Below are positions 45,054 to 57,493 of a stretch of 64,000 nucleotides of DNA, in pieces (positions within the stretch are counted from its first letter, which is position 1; every line of letters starts with the position of its first letter). Source of the stretch: Sphaerolaimus hirsutus (lineage: Eukaryota; Nematoda; Chromadorea; Monhysterida; Sphaerolaimidae); the NCBI GenBank assembly GCA_964036195.1, contig OZ038454.1, positions 5,766,001 through 5,830,000 of the forward strand, read 5' to 3'. A program made the position numbers and the translations under genes. Under the pieces are notes generated by a model. The model was given only the letters and a program-made list of their open reading frames with translations, was not told the origin of the DNA and searched no databases.

Positions 45054-48000
45054 TTATGTGGGAATATGGAACAAAGGGGCGAACAAAAAGTTGAAAAAGA
45101 ATTTAAACGAGTAAAACATGTGCGACCAAACATATCCACCATAAAGTTGATTCACAACCAATTTTCTTGGCACGGATTCAATTAAAATTCCATCATTTCC
45201 AATTTTGGCTGGCACAGCGTCAGAATTCTGATTTTGCCAAGCCGAGCATCGATTACATTCCAATGATAAAAGTCGCAATTTCGGCGGATATCGATATATT
45301 GGATATTCCTCGAAAAACGCTACGAATGTGACCACGTCGCCTGAGAATGGGATGGAATTATCTTTAAAATGCTAAAAATTTAGGGTGCCTTTTACGTTAA
45401 GTGGGCAAGTGACAAGGAAAAGTGGTGCGTACAGTTAAGTGGAATTTCAAGTAACGAGATGACCAATAACTGATGAGTATAATTTGTAAGGAACTTACTT
45501 GTCAATTGACCCAATCCTTACAACTTTACTCATTTCGTAATCACTGTCCCATAGACACGCATTTATTGTTCCGGAAATTGTGAAAGATTGTGTGAAGTTT
45601 TTCAGAGAATGACCCAAAAGTTCTCACAAATATCCACATTTAAACTCTAAAAAAATAAAAGAGGATACCACCCAAAAACAAACCTTCATCCAAAAGCTCG
45701 AGCATATTCTTAAACGGATGTCCAGCCCTCAAAATGATAGTTCCTTTGTTACTGCTAATCATATGCTGCCCATATGGCCCGAAAACTTCAATTTCAAATG
45801 TGTAAACATTTTTGTGAGTCAGCGAACAGTGCTCATCTATATTTGCATCTTTTGCGGAGTTTTTGGATATCTGAGTTTCAGATTCAGTTCCCGGTTCTGG
45901 ATTACTGAAAATTGTGGAGGGTTTGTTGGAAAAAATTCCATTTGTAAATATTTTGTGTGAGGGTCGAAAGATATTGTATTTCGATATCAAATATAAAAAC
46001 AATTATCAAAAAATATACACGCCCCATTTCAAGTGACAAATTTCAGACGCTTTCAGAAGGCCAATCCAGCACTCCGTAAAATTCCACATTAAATAATACC
46101 AAATGCCATGTAACATGTGTGTTTTTTTTGCATTTTAAATTGGACTTGACATGTTTTTTACCCAAAATCCCACACGGTACGAAACTCGAGCCTCGTAAAA
46201 CTTTACACTACAAAACAAAACCCCCCACAAAACAAACCCCTTATCACCAGCGCCCTTAGCACGCTGTCTATTTCTATCATCTTCATTCCACCAATCGAGA
46301 CCCGTTTTAGTGTGTCCATAAAAACATTTCAACCAATCAGCGAACGAGTCCGGTAAATAGTCTAGAAGCACTTCGTAACTGTTATCGATTTTTACTAGTC
46401 GAACTACTTGTACAGTGCCTTTCCATTGTACGGCGGTGTCTGAGAGATGGGTGTTTTTGGGGGTTTCAATTACAATTGGGGTTTGGGGTACAATTTCAAT
46501 TTCCATAAAAAACAGCATAAAGAATGCAAATGGCAAATCATACCAGGTAAAAAATAAAAAAAATGTGATTTCGCCAACTAAAATCGCAGTTGACACAGAA
46601 AGCAGTTGACACTGATGCCAGTGTCTTAAAAACCAGAAAAGTCAACCCAAAACCGAACCTTTCAACTCCAAACACGCATACTGCTGCCTGAGCGCATTGC
46701 TTCTTTTTCCCGGGCCGCAAGTAGTTTCAAATTCCTTCCAAGTAACATTTGTCACGTGTTTTTCCCAACTGAAACCCAGTCGACCGTGATACAACATTGT
46801 TATAGCGGCTAAAACTAGAAGAATGTAGAATAGGAGAATTAGATAGCCGCTGGATTTGTTGCGATTCGAAAATATGTCTGAGAAAAGGTGGAATTACGGG
46901 ATGTAGGCCAATTAGTATGTAAACCCGCTAGACATGTAGACCCGCCAGTCATGTATTTTAGGGGAATTAGCGGCAGCAGGTTTACATTATTGGTATACTA
47001 AATTGTGCAGTGCAGTGCGTGTGTTGTGATAATCTCCCATAAAATACATTACTGGCGGGTCTAGGGATGGCCAGCGCTTTTTTTCAAGCGCTTTTTTTTT
47101 AAAAACGCCGCTCTATTTAAAAAAAAGCGCTAGGGTCCCAGCGCTTTTTTTAATAAAAAAGCGCTGGCAAAAATTTTAGTACTTATACACTAGGTATTTT
47201 GAAAAAATTTTGCGCGCAAGCGCGCACTTTCACACACAAATTGACATTGGTGGTTGTTTTCATTGGTTTTGTGGTATTTTTAGTGTCATTGCATTCTATT
47301 CATAGTTCTATTCTGTTCATGTCATAGTGTCTAAATATTCCTGCATGCTATCATGTAATAATAAGTTGTGATATGTTAGTGTAGTATTGAATATTCAGCC
47401 AATGTGTTCCCACATACTTCTACAGCGGGAAACATTAGTCTCAATGTATTAGCTTTCCCTGATAGCCTTATTTGTAAGCACTTTCATCCCTAACTTTTCA
47501 CTTAACTTCACGAAACATTCACAAACAGTGATATACATTATGAGTCACATAAAAAAGTATTTTTTCGGCAGAAATCAGCACTTATCATGTTATCACATGA
47601 CTACACAGCCATTCTATGGCTATATATCATCACAAGTACTGCCACTTCTCTGATATACCTGTATATATTGATACAGAACCATACTTGGGAGCTTTTTAGG
47701 GAACATCTCGACATTTTTTGAAAAAAAGCGAAAAAAGCGCGTTTTTAAAAAAGCGCTTTTTTAAAAAAAAGCGGGCCGTTAAAAAAAACGCTTTTTTCCA
47801 TCCCTAGGCGGGTCTACTTGACTAGCGGGTTAGCATGACATTTCTGATGGTTCTGCGCACACTAGTTTACAAATGACACCAGTAAGCACAAAATTGAATA
47901 CTCATAAATTAGCGTTGAGTGTATATAAGTCTAAGTATTTAATGAATTCGCTCTCCGTCAACTGGAACCTCCAAAATCTCTCACAAGAGCAAAAAAATGT

Positions 48001-51000
48001 CAACCAACCATCCAATTTCCATCCGCGTTTCTTCTTCAAAAACCCCGCAATTCTCTTGTACAAAAACGGCACCAAAATCAAACCCAAAGTCAGTGCGGCC
48101 TTGCAAAATCCGGCAAAAGTGACAGTATGCCTCAATTGCGCCACTGCGAATGCCAGTGTTAAAACAAGTGCACCGGTGTTGGGCCAAAATGTGAGCAAGA
48201 TCGCGCTCACTGAAAAGCGTGTGCAAAATTAGATCGATGCAAAATTGAGTGTGCAAAATAATATGTTGCAACTTGCAAACCTGTAAGGGCTACTGTGAGT
48301 GGTTGAATTGACAGGTCGCCTTTCAGAAGTACCATGATTGCTACTTCGGACCACATGAGACAGACCTGCGCGTGAAGAAAGACTTTGGCCCTATACGGAC
48401 TAGTTGACAATCAAATCGGATGTCAAATGGGTCAACTGGTTAACATTTCGGTTTACACTAGTCTCGGATTTTAATCTGTAATTCGCGGAACGTAGTTCAA
48501 ATGCACATACCAATATTGATTCCTTTTCGACATAACAGCATGTCAGTTGAAAATGTGCAGTTGTTCTATCAACTAAAGTCTGAATTGACACGCTATGGAA
48601 ACCAGTTGACACCTAATGTGTAGAGCCAATCAACGGCTAAATATTTATTCCGGTCATACACCCGGCACGTAGAAAACTCACATTCAACACGATAAGCGAT
48701 CAACTTAATCAAACATTTTAAAATATAGTTTTAAATTCCCCACCCAAAAACCCACCAATTGGGGCACAATAACCTTCCATGGGTTGCACTTCATTTTAAC
48801 ACACTTCACCACGATGCCAGCATAAATAACCGGTACCAATAAAATGCAAAAAGTGGGCACGCCCACCGATACAACTACTAGGCCGATTTTAAAGCAGAAA
48901 ATTGGCTTTACTAGCAGTGAGAATTGTGCGACGGGTAGATTTAGACGCACAGCGAACGCGTGCAAACTGCGAGGGGGGGGGGGGGGATTTTTTTAAATTG
49001 TTTTATTATTATTATTGAACCAATTTATCGATGGGATATAAGAAATAGTGAGGATAAACTTTGAAAGCGGTAGATCAATTTTTAAGTTAATATGTGATTA
49101 CTGCGTTAAAATGGGTGTAGCGCCAAGCGTCATGGCACTTTTCTGATTCTCAGTGCCAGGTAGGGTTGGGAATTTCAAAATTTTCGGTTCCGGTTCTCGG
49201 TTCTAAAAAATTTCGGTTCGATTCTCGGTTCCTCGAAATTTTCGGTTCCGGTTCTCGGTTCGGTTCTTGAGTTCGGTTCCGGGTCTAAGTGCCGGTTCTC
49301 GGTTCCGGTTCGGGTATTTTTTTCGGTTCCGGTTCTCGGTTCCAAAATTGTGCTCGGTTCTCGGTTCGGTTCCCCAACCCTAGTGCCAGGCGCCAATGTC
49401 GCCACACCAAAAGCGCCATTTGACTGGCCATGACCATGACGCTTTCACATCACTGCCCCCACATAAACAGCACCCACCTGGAAGCGAGATTAGCGAGCAG
49501 GGCGGCCATGGCGTACTGGTCGACCATGTCGCTCAGGGTGGCCATGGTGAACACGCTCATCACGCACGCCAAAACGCACAGCAGCAGACTGGGAGATGGG
49601 GGCAGTTGGTATATTCAGGTGACAACACATTGCAAGGTGGTTAGCGTTGGCAGTGCGCCAACAATGACTAGTGCATGCGACGATACTAAAATGATATAAT
49701 AATTTGTTGCTTTTTCAAACTTTCTGTTTCTATTTTTGTTTACTTTTTTACAACAACGAATCTTTACGTCACATTGCTGTAGTCTCATGCGTTGGCTACG
49801 CTGGCACACTTCCAACGAGAGACTCGTAATAAAATCAATCAGTATAATCAGTAGGGTTGGCCGATGTTTTTTTTAAAACGTTTTTTTAAAAAAAACAACG
49901 TTTTTTTTGTACTAAACACTAGGTATTTTGCAAAATTTTTGCGCGCAAGCGCGCAATTTCACACACAAATTGACATTGGTGGTTGTTTTCATTGGTTTTG
50001 TGGCATTTTTAGTATCAAAGTATCCATTTATATGTGCTACCATGGGTTAATAAGCCGTCATATGCTGCTGTACTATATAATATTGAGGTAATATGCTTCC
50101 ATGTACCTCCACAGTGTGTAACTTCACTCCCAAAGTAACAAGCTCCTTTTATAACCTTGTTTGATCACTATTCCGTGCCAAACTTTACCTGAAGTCACGA
50201 ACATTCGACTATAAGGCGATATACGAACGATATGTTGACGAAAAATGGATATTTTTGACACAAATCACCACTTATAATGCTATCCCATGGCTCCACAGCC
50301 ATTATATGGTCATATATAACATCACAGAGTATTGCCACTGTCTGATATACCTATATATGTTGACACAAGGTCATATCTGGGAGCTTTTAAAAAAAACGTT
50401 TTTTATTATAAAAAAAAACGTTTTTTTTTTAAAAACATCGAGTTAAAAAAAAACGTTTTTTTTTCAACCCTAATAATCAGTCAAGTATAAATCAGTGCGC
50501 GTGTAAAATGTTGTGCGGTCCACGTTGATAACTATTTACACAGAGCATGTTACCATGTTTTCGTGGATTTAGTCAATTGGAAGAATGTGACGTCGATTAA
50601 ACCGTGGCGCCTTTACATATTCACTAATTTCAAAACTTTCGAAAGCTCATAAAACCACGCAAAAACCAACCCATTAGGTGTTCGCTCTGGGCCCGCCATG
50701 GCGTAAGTAAAAATAAAGCCAGCCAAGGACACGAAAAAGTATATGTACGGTTCAGATGAGTGCCAAGAATAGAGCCCATGTAGATGACTGGGGGTAATCG
50801 CCTGAAAATCAAGGCATTTTCTGTGTTTTGTATACGCCGGAACATACATTTGGCCGGAACTCTCTCTGCAAGTAATCCCGCTCAGCAAGTAGTAGCGGCC
50901 TGCAAGTAATTATGACCGTTCTGCAAGTGCGCATGGCTTGCAAGTAGGTGGCCAGCGCTTTTTTTTCAAGCGCTTTTTTTAAAAGCGGGGCCGCGGGGCC

Positions 51001-54000
51001 GTTGAAAAAAAGCGCTCTTTATCCATCCCTACTTGCAAGTATACATCCCAGCTAGCATTGAAAAATGGGTGTTTTTGGGAAAACATAATCTTAGAAAATC
51101 TTAAAATAAAAATATAATAAAATCTATGTGAAGGATAACCTGGTCACAATTTGGGACATTTATATATTTTACATACCAGAAAATTTCAAAAATCCTATAT
51201 TTATTTACATTTTATTCAGGTTTTCCATGTGAACAAGATATAGAGAATATTTCATTCAAAAGAGTATCCCTAAGAATTTCAAAGAGTCAATATCTCAAAT
51301 AATTTTTTCATGGAATATTTTAGATAGATTCAATGACATTAAGGTTTTGAGAGATTTTATGAGATTATATTGATTTATATTTTCTCTAAATCACCATTTT
51401 TAAATGCTAGCTGGGATGCATGCTTGCAAGGCGAGCGCACTTGCAGAGTGGTCATAACTACTTGCATGCTGCTACTACTTGCAGAGAGATACATTGTAGG
51501 TTTTTCCTAATTACAAAAAAACAACCACCCACCTTCCGTTCATCATCCTCACTAAAAACATTCAACAACCTCTGCCAAGTTTCCACATCGTGCATCACGT
51601 GCTTGTCGCGGAACATTTTCAGCGTGAAATACACCATGCAGGCAAATGCGAAGTAGGATAGAAATACCGGGACTAGTGATAGCATTTGGGGCACGCTGTA
51701 ATGTGGGTGGGGGGACTTTTGACTAGTTTACGTTGTGATTGCGGGTTGAAAATCGGTCTCGTTTCAACACTTGCTCGCAGCGAGGGCATAAATTGGGGTA
51801 ACCCCCAAACGCTCATTTTAGCCATCTATCTCAGACCTCACGCAGCTATTTATCTATTCCGAGAGGGAATGTTTCATTACTGTAAACCAGAATACTCCAC
51901 CCAAAATCTTAGGAGAAAATTTTGAATGATTTTGCCCCAACCAAAAAAATCAACACTCTTTCGTATCGATATCACCCTAGAGAAAGTTCAAAAATTAAAA
52001 TTAAAAAAATATCTTTCAAAACCCACTGCTACACAACTAAAAATTTCTTGTGGTGACCGGCACGTTTTTTCAACAAAAAAAAGGAACCTGAAAGCCTGCA
52101 CGATGCAAATGAGCAGGAGTGTCTGGATGTGGTGCAGCGGGAAAACCACATAGAGAATGTTTCTCCATTGTTCCTGCAATTTGCCCACGACGAAATCCAC
52201 CAGCAAATCCAACTGCGTTTGAATCTGCGCACAATTGGGGGGTTTAAAAATTATGTCAAAATAAATTTTTTTTGAAAATTAAAACACGAAATATATTATA
52301 AAAAATGGCAACCTCAATGTTTTCAGAAATGTGGATAAAAGAATTTACTAATTTATGTGACAAGGACATTTCAATAGGATTTCATCAAAGGTATCTATCA
52401 TCAAAGATTTCATCAAATCATCTATTGTCTTTCGCGCAAGCTCACACTTTCATACTTTTTATACTTTCATACTTTCACTTGCATACTTTTCATACTTTCA
52501 AGCGCACACTTTTTATTTCCACTACCCACCATGCAAAAAAAATCAACAAAACAAGAAAACCCAACCATTCTGTGTCCAAAAACTTTGCCCACGGTATCAT
52601 AAGGATTTTCATTTGCCTGATTCGCAAGCGCGGCTGCCATGGCCGAAATTTTCTCCTGTGCATTTTGTTCAATACTTTTGTCCTCTTTGTCGACAAAAGT
52701 TTGGCGTCTGGCATCAGGAGTTTTGGCGTCATGTATCCCATGTGTCGTCGCGTTTTCGGATACTTCGGGATCGCACAGCTGGAAATTGGGTAAATTGCGA
52801 TCTATTGATCTAATGGCCCTACACACACTAGTTTTCACCGTGACTGATGTGAAATGGCGACATGGCGACATCCAGCCTACTCTTATTGTATGCTATATGT
52901 GTTTTAGTTTTCAAATTTTCACTTTTATTAATTAAACTTCTAATTTAAATAAAATCAAATCATTCACCCGTGTTCATTAATTTGCATTTGAAAAAAATTC
53001 AGTTTTCCCACGAAGTCACGGTGAAAACTAGTGTGTGTGAGCACATTCCCACAAATATTGAAACCTAAACTTTTGTTTTATCAAACATCAATGCATACAA
53101 AAGCATACGCATTGACTTCCGAAAAAATTAGGGGCCGAGTGTTATGGGCCACAATTCACACAGAGAAAAATGGTAGATGAAACGTGATTCACAACGAATA
53201 TGACAAATTAATTACATATAAATTGAAATAACCCAAAAAAGAATGTCGAGTTAAAAAATCGATTTGAATTTTTTTTACGGGGTGCTCCAAAAATCAAGTT
53301 TTTTTAACCAACCCTACCCACTAGTCTTCGCATCAAGGGTCTGTTACCCCCCCCCCCAAACGCTACAGCTATCTATCTCAGGGCCGTATCCAGGGGGGGG
53401 GGCGGGGCTGCAGCCCCCCCCCTTCCCGGGGCGAGACAAGAAAGTGACCGGAAATTGCGACTTTTTCAACGTCAGTGTAAATTTTTTTTCAGATTTGCTC
53501 CATGTGGCCGCAAATCGTTTTAAATACACTCAATGTTGTGCTTTTTGCTGTTTTGTATGTATATTTACATACATATACAGCGTTCCATGGCGCTGGCGCC
53601 AACGCCATTGGCGCCATGGCGTGGCGCCTACTAATGGCGCAAGCGCCATGGCGCCATTTTGCCACTATGTAGCTAAAATTTTAAGGGGGGCCCCCTCGCC
53701 GGCCTCCGTAAACAAGCAGCCCCCCCCCCGCTCAAAAATCCTGGATACGTCCCTGATCTATCTATCCCGGAGGCCGCTCAGCTATCTATCTATCTCAAGG
53801 CGAAATTTTTGGCTACTATCCCCTGACCCCCCCCCCCCAAATCGCCAGCTATCTATCTATCCCGGAGCGATTTTTGAGAAATTTACCCTAATTTTCACTC
53901 AAAATCGCTACTTTTCATACCGATTAAAATATATTCATCATCAATATGTATGTCCTATCGCACATTTGCAGCTATTTGTGTGCTTATGTACCTATTTGTA

Positions 54001-56948
54001 CCTACTCTTAACCTATTTTTAAGGTTTTTTAACCCGCGGGGGTCCAAATCTACAAGACCCCTGCTTCGCATTTATTCACCAAACCCCAGTTACAAAATTC
54101 GAACTGACCAAATGATCGAATGCAGTTTTGTGCTGCGTCGCATCGTCCACAAATGGCAACTGACTGGGCGGAGTCAACGCGAGCGATTCCTTGCGTGCGA
54201 CCCGGTCACATTTCGTTATGTGATCGAGTAGATCTGGAATTGTGTATTGAAATTGAAAGTGTGAAATGTGTCAAGAAGGTGAACTGGCTATAAAGGTATG
54301 AAAAAAGCAAATCCTGCTTTTAAAAAAAAACATGAGATTTTGAAATTTTGAGATATATTTGGGAGAGTTTGTAAAAATATGTTGCATATTTTTACAAACT
54401 CTCCCAAATATTTCTTAAAATCCCCGCACTCCCGTAATATTTGATGTTAAATAGAAAGTAAAAGACTAAATTTCAAACGATGCTCGATTCAAGTGTTCAA
54501 CATTCAATATTTTTGTCAATTTCACATTTGACAGAGTGCGGGACTGCCCCCACCCCCCCCCCCCCCAAAAAAAAATGTCCCAAAAATTTACAAACCTTCT
54601 TGCGTCAGGTGATCACTTTGTTCCACTTTTTCCAACATTAGCAAAAGTGCATTTTCTTCGGAAAGAGTCGACTGCCTTGCCAAAACCCCGTGCAACTTTT
54701 GGGCAGCTCGCAAAAAATTCTCATCCGGTGTTTCCTCTGTGTGTTGGATAATGGATATCTCTTGGATATGTTTAAGTAGGGCCAGAATTATATATGAAAA
54801 TGCAAACGGTAAGTAGAGTTATGTCACGCACGTTAAATAGTAGATTTTACAGGCATTGGAACTGTTTTTTTTGTTAATGAGGGTGATTCTAAAAGTGCAA
54901 ATATAAATTTCGCGGATAAATTTTTCCACGAAATTTGTTGTCATAAACTTGGTATTTTCCACAATATCTATCCCCCATATTTACACCTCGATAAAACTTT
55001 TCAGAATGTCAACTAGAAAATACTTTTTATTCACTGAAAATAACAAACTTTAGACAAAAAGTCGATACCTTGGTTTCGTGTTTACTATACTATACAGCTA
55101 TACTCTTCTATCCACTTACATAACATAAACATTTTCAAAATGACAACGAACTAAACTGTCTCCTTTTATAACGTCAGCCAGCATCTTTTTTGACATCGAC
55201 AAAGGCAGTTTCTTTATAAGCCAAATATATACGTCAAGTGGGTCTGGAATGAAAATATGTCAAGTGGTTGATTTTGTTCGGGAACATGCGGGAGTTTGTT
55301 AATGATTATATTTGGTTAGATTCGAATTATATGATAACATGTTACTGTTAAATTCAATTTTGATTTTATTTTCGAAAATGTGCTTTATCACACGCAGAAT
55401 GCATTCCATGGATCAAGCCATTAATAAACAGCAGCATCAAACACAACTAAGTTAGTCAATGGAGTAACTTTGGCACACGAATTTGTATTCCTGTATTCAA
55501 ACGTTCTTGCATGCGAAATCATAAGTGCGTTCTCTTTTTCTAAAAGTCAATAACGCCAAAATTTTGATTTCGAGAAAATGCCATTCTAAGTTTCAGTTCT
55601 AATTCTCTATCAGTGTTGCATGTCCAATGCGCTCGCTCGCAGACTACTATAAAGTTCTGAATGTTGATTTTAAAGTGTCAAATTTTCTGCCTTTCCCTCA
55701 ACATATAGGAGCCGCGGCATTTCCATAAAATGCATTAGGATAGGACAAGGGGTGAACTGAACAACGGTTTTATCGACTTCTCGTTAAAATTCAGCGCGCC
55801 ATGTCACTTTCAGTCCCAAAAACGAACATGTCCTTCTACTTAAACGAACCATTTCCTTCCGGCGACAGGGAACGACCTTTATCTTCATTATCGCTGAGCG
55901 GCGGCCGCTCTGGTCCAACAAAATTATCTGTAAGGAATAAAATGCACGGAATTTTGAATATTTGTTGATAAAACGTAAAAGTAAGGAACTTTTTAACAAC
56001 CCAGTTTTTGTAAAAGCTCCCAAATACAGATATAGTGAGTTGAGTTAGCATATACACGTACCTATATAAGAGAAGTTGTAGTACATTGTGATGCTACACA
56101 TGTCTTTGCCCATGGTTTCTTCGGCGCCTTTCACACTGTAATTTTTATTAAATTTGTAATTAAAATGCAATTTTTCAGCCATTTTTGTTGGATGCATATG
56201 AAATATTTTACATGTGTGAAGCCCCAATCGATCATAACCTGATCAGTCCCACTGCCTAAGACAAACATAACATTATATACATTGTGTGTTCATGCACACT
56301 AGATCACACTTTTTTTGATGTCGGAGGCTGTCGCTGTATTTGTTCAAGGGGCGTTGTCGGCGGCCTCATTAAAGCTACCTACCTCCGACAACAAGAAAAA
56401 AGTGTGATCTAGTGTGCATGAACACGCAATATATATAATTTTATGTTTGTCTTAGGCTATGGGGCTGATTTAGTCATGATCGATAGAGGCTTCACACATG
56501 TAAAAGATTTCTATGTATCGCACAACAATGGCTGAAAAATCGCATTTTTTTGTCGTCACAGTTTCACAGTGTAAACGCTGTCTTACCGTTAAAAATGTCG
56601 TTTTCAAACACAAGTATTGAAACAGTTTCTTTAAACAGTAGATGAAATTTTCATAGCTTATTTACTCGGTATTTTGCAAGTTTTTACATCACACTTTGGC
56701 TGTTTATCATGTTTCGGAGCTCCCGTTTTATAAAAAAAAACTTTGAACAACGTTTATTCCAGCATTGGAGAGAAACATTGGCAGTGAGCCAAAAATTATA
56801 AAAATTACACAAGAGTAAACAAACCAGGCATTCTTTGTGGCCCATCAAATTGGACGTTTTCCGGAGAATGGCCCCTACTTTCGTTACCGGGCCCCGATGA
56901 ATTCCGACTGCTGTGCCCACCGGGAGATGAGTCACGCCGTGTATCCAT
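45054..56948 (-). CDS. WFS1: Wolframin, ER membrane protein
   Basis: Seventeen exons, from the start: 56825-56948, 55850-55927, 55157-55243, 54596-54760, 54094-54233, 52530-52778, 52088-52224, 51533-51695, 50617-50801, 49478-49588, 48756-48966, 48281-48365, 48009-48209, 46659-46877, 46238-46439, 45684-45904, 45054-45340. They sum to 954 codons with every phase compatible (human about 890). Matches to wolframin include [14 protein letters not shown] (TM1), [30 protein letters not shown], the lumenal [42 protein letters not shown] and [11 protein letters not shown], and an Phe-rich C-terminus. Wolframin is an ER membrane protein linked to calcium and ER stress; the cytosolic N-terminus here is Ser/Pro-rich. 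The end of exon 6 is the least certain junction. Nine of sixteen donors have T at +3. Introns carry at least seven MITEs. Confidence 0.93.
47062..47806. mobile_element. hAT-like MITE, AAAAAGCGCTTTTT type
   Basis: Ends TAGGGATGGCCAGCGC and TTTTTTCCATCCCTA, with exact 8-bp duplication GGCGGGTC (47054-47061, 47807-47814). The core has GCGCGCAAGCGCGCA at about 47211 followed by CACACAAATTGACATTGG, as in 13399-14074 and 49852-50472. In wolframin intron 13. Confidence 0.9.
48394..48632. mobile_element. MITE of the GACTAGTTGAC type
   Basis: GGACTAGTTGACAATCAAAT is at the left and CAGTTGACACCTAATGTGTA at the right, with GTCAACTGG and AAAGTCTGAATTGACA inside. Related to 39929-40125. In wolframin intron 11. 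Confidence 0.5.
49161..49382. mobile_element. hAT-like MITE with GGTTCTCGGTTC arrays
   Basis: Ends TAGGGTTGGGAATTTC and TTCCCCAACCCTA, with exact 8-bp duplication GTGCCAGG (49153-49160, 49383-49390). The interior is GGTTCCGGTTCTCGGTTC. It is nested in a degraded GCGCCA element (about 49115-49455). Confidence 0.9.
49852..50472. mobile_element. hAT-like MITE, AAAACGTTTT type with core
   Basis: Ends TAGGGTTGGCCGATG and TTTTTTCAACCCTA, with exact 8-bp duplication ATAATCAG (49844-49851, 50473-50480). GCGCGCAAGCGCGCA is at about 49939. Very similar over its ~450-bp core to 13399-14074. In wolframin intron 9. Confidence 0.9.
50868..51492. mobile_element. Foldback element with two nested MITEs
   Basis: The outer arms are CTCTCTGCAAGTA... 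and its complement TACTTGCAGAGAG, with repeated CTTGCAAGT. Inside are a short TAGGTGGCC...CCATCCCTA element (50945-51031; exact 8-bp duplication CTTGCAAG) and an inverted-repeat element with ends CATCCCAGCTAGCATT and AATGCTAGCTGGGATG (51044-51418). In wolframin intron 8. Confidence 0.7.
52810..53045. mobile_element. MITE with CTACACACACTAGTTTTCAC ends
   Basis: CACACACTAGTTTTCACCGTGACT at the left pairs with AGTCACGGTGAAAACTAGTGTGTGTG at the right (about 20 of these bases form each arm). In wolframin intron 5. Confidence 0.7.
53379..53755. mobile_element. hAT-like MITE with CAGGGCCGTATCCAGG ends
   Basis: Ends CAGGGCCGTATCCAGG and CTGGATACGTCCCTG, with exact 8-bp duplication ATCTATCT (53371-53378, 53756-53763). 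It is inserted into the GATAGATAGCTG repeat (53340-54065) within wolframin intron 5. Confidence 0.88.
54353..54409. repeat. Perfect hairpin in wolframin intron 4
   Basis: Two arms of about 27 bases, TTTGGGAGAGTTTGTAAAAA... and its exact complement, are separated by about three bases. No element ends are apparent. A degraded introner-like end (GTGCGGGACTGCCCCC) lies nearby at 54537. Confidence 0.7.
56127..56575. mobile_element. Inverted-repeat element in wolframin intron 1
   Basis: Arms of about 200 bp: TTTCACACTGTAATTTTTAT... ACATGTGTGAAGCC... CACTAGATCACACTTTTTT on the left, complemented by AGTGTGATCTAGTGTGCATG... CTTCACACATGTAAAAG... ACAGTGTAAACGC on the right. No coding content. Confidence 0.7.
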
Positions 56949-57493
56949 TTCCGATTTCTGAGAAAAGAAAGACAATATATTGTGCTGTGATACAGAGTTT
57001 TCATGGATTACGATTCAAAAATTTCATTTGAAAGGATTGATAAAAATTTGGACTACAAAACTAATAAGTATCAACACAAAAGCAACCGCGCAGAATCTTC
57101 GACGAACGAGCGATTTTTCTTTTTTTTGTGAAAAAGCTACTTAAAGAACGAATGTGCCTTTTAGAAAAAGTTTAGCAATTCCGTGAGAAATAGAAAAACC
57201 TGTGCATTTAACCCAGCAAAAAAATTCTCTCGCAATGCTGTTTTATCTCGATGCATTGCAGTGTTGCAGAAAAGTCTTGAGAACGCTTAACGAAATAATT
57301 CGCGGAACTACTCACTCGTTCTCATAATAGCTGTTGGATACGCTTTCAAATTTTTTTTACGATAGCTTCCGATAGCGAATGTCACATCCACAGGAGCACT
57401 TTCCCTACAAATCACACTTATTTACCAAATACGCCACTAAAAACGCACAATTTCACATCGAACGAACAAATTCTCGAAAAACATCGTTCGCCG
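56949..57493. promoter_or_regulatory. Putative bidirectional promoter region
   Basis: This 545-bp interval separates the wolframin start (minus) from the start of the plus-strand gene at 57494, and carries no MITE. A shared promoter is inferred from the arrangement only; no TATA box or defined motif is claimed. An acceptor-like TTTCTCAG lies just 5' of the wolframin ATG, so a 5' untranslated exon is possible. Confidence 0.35.
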
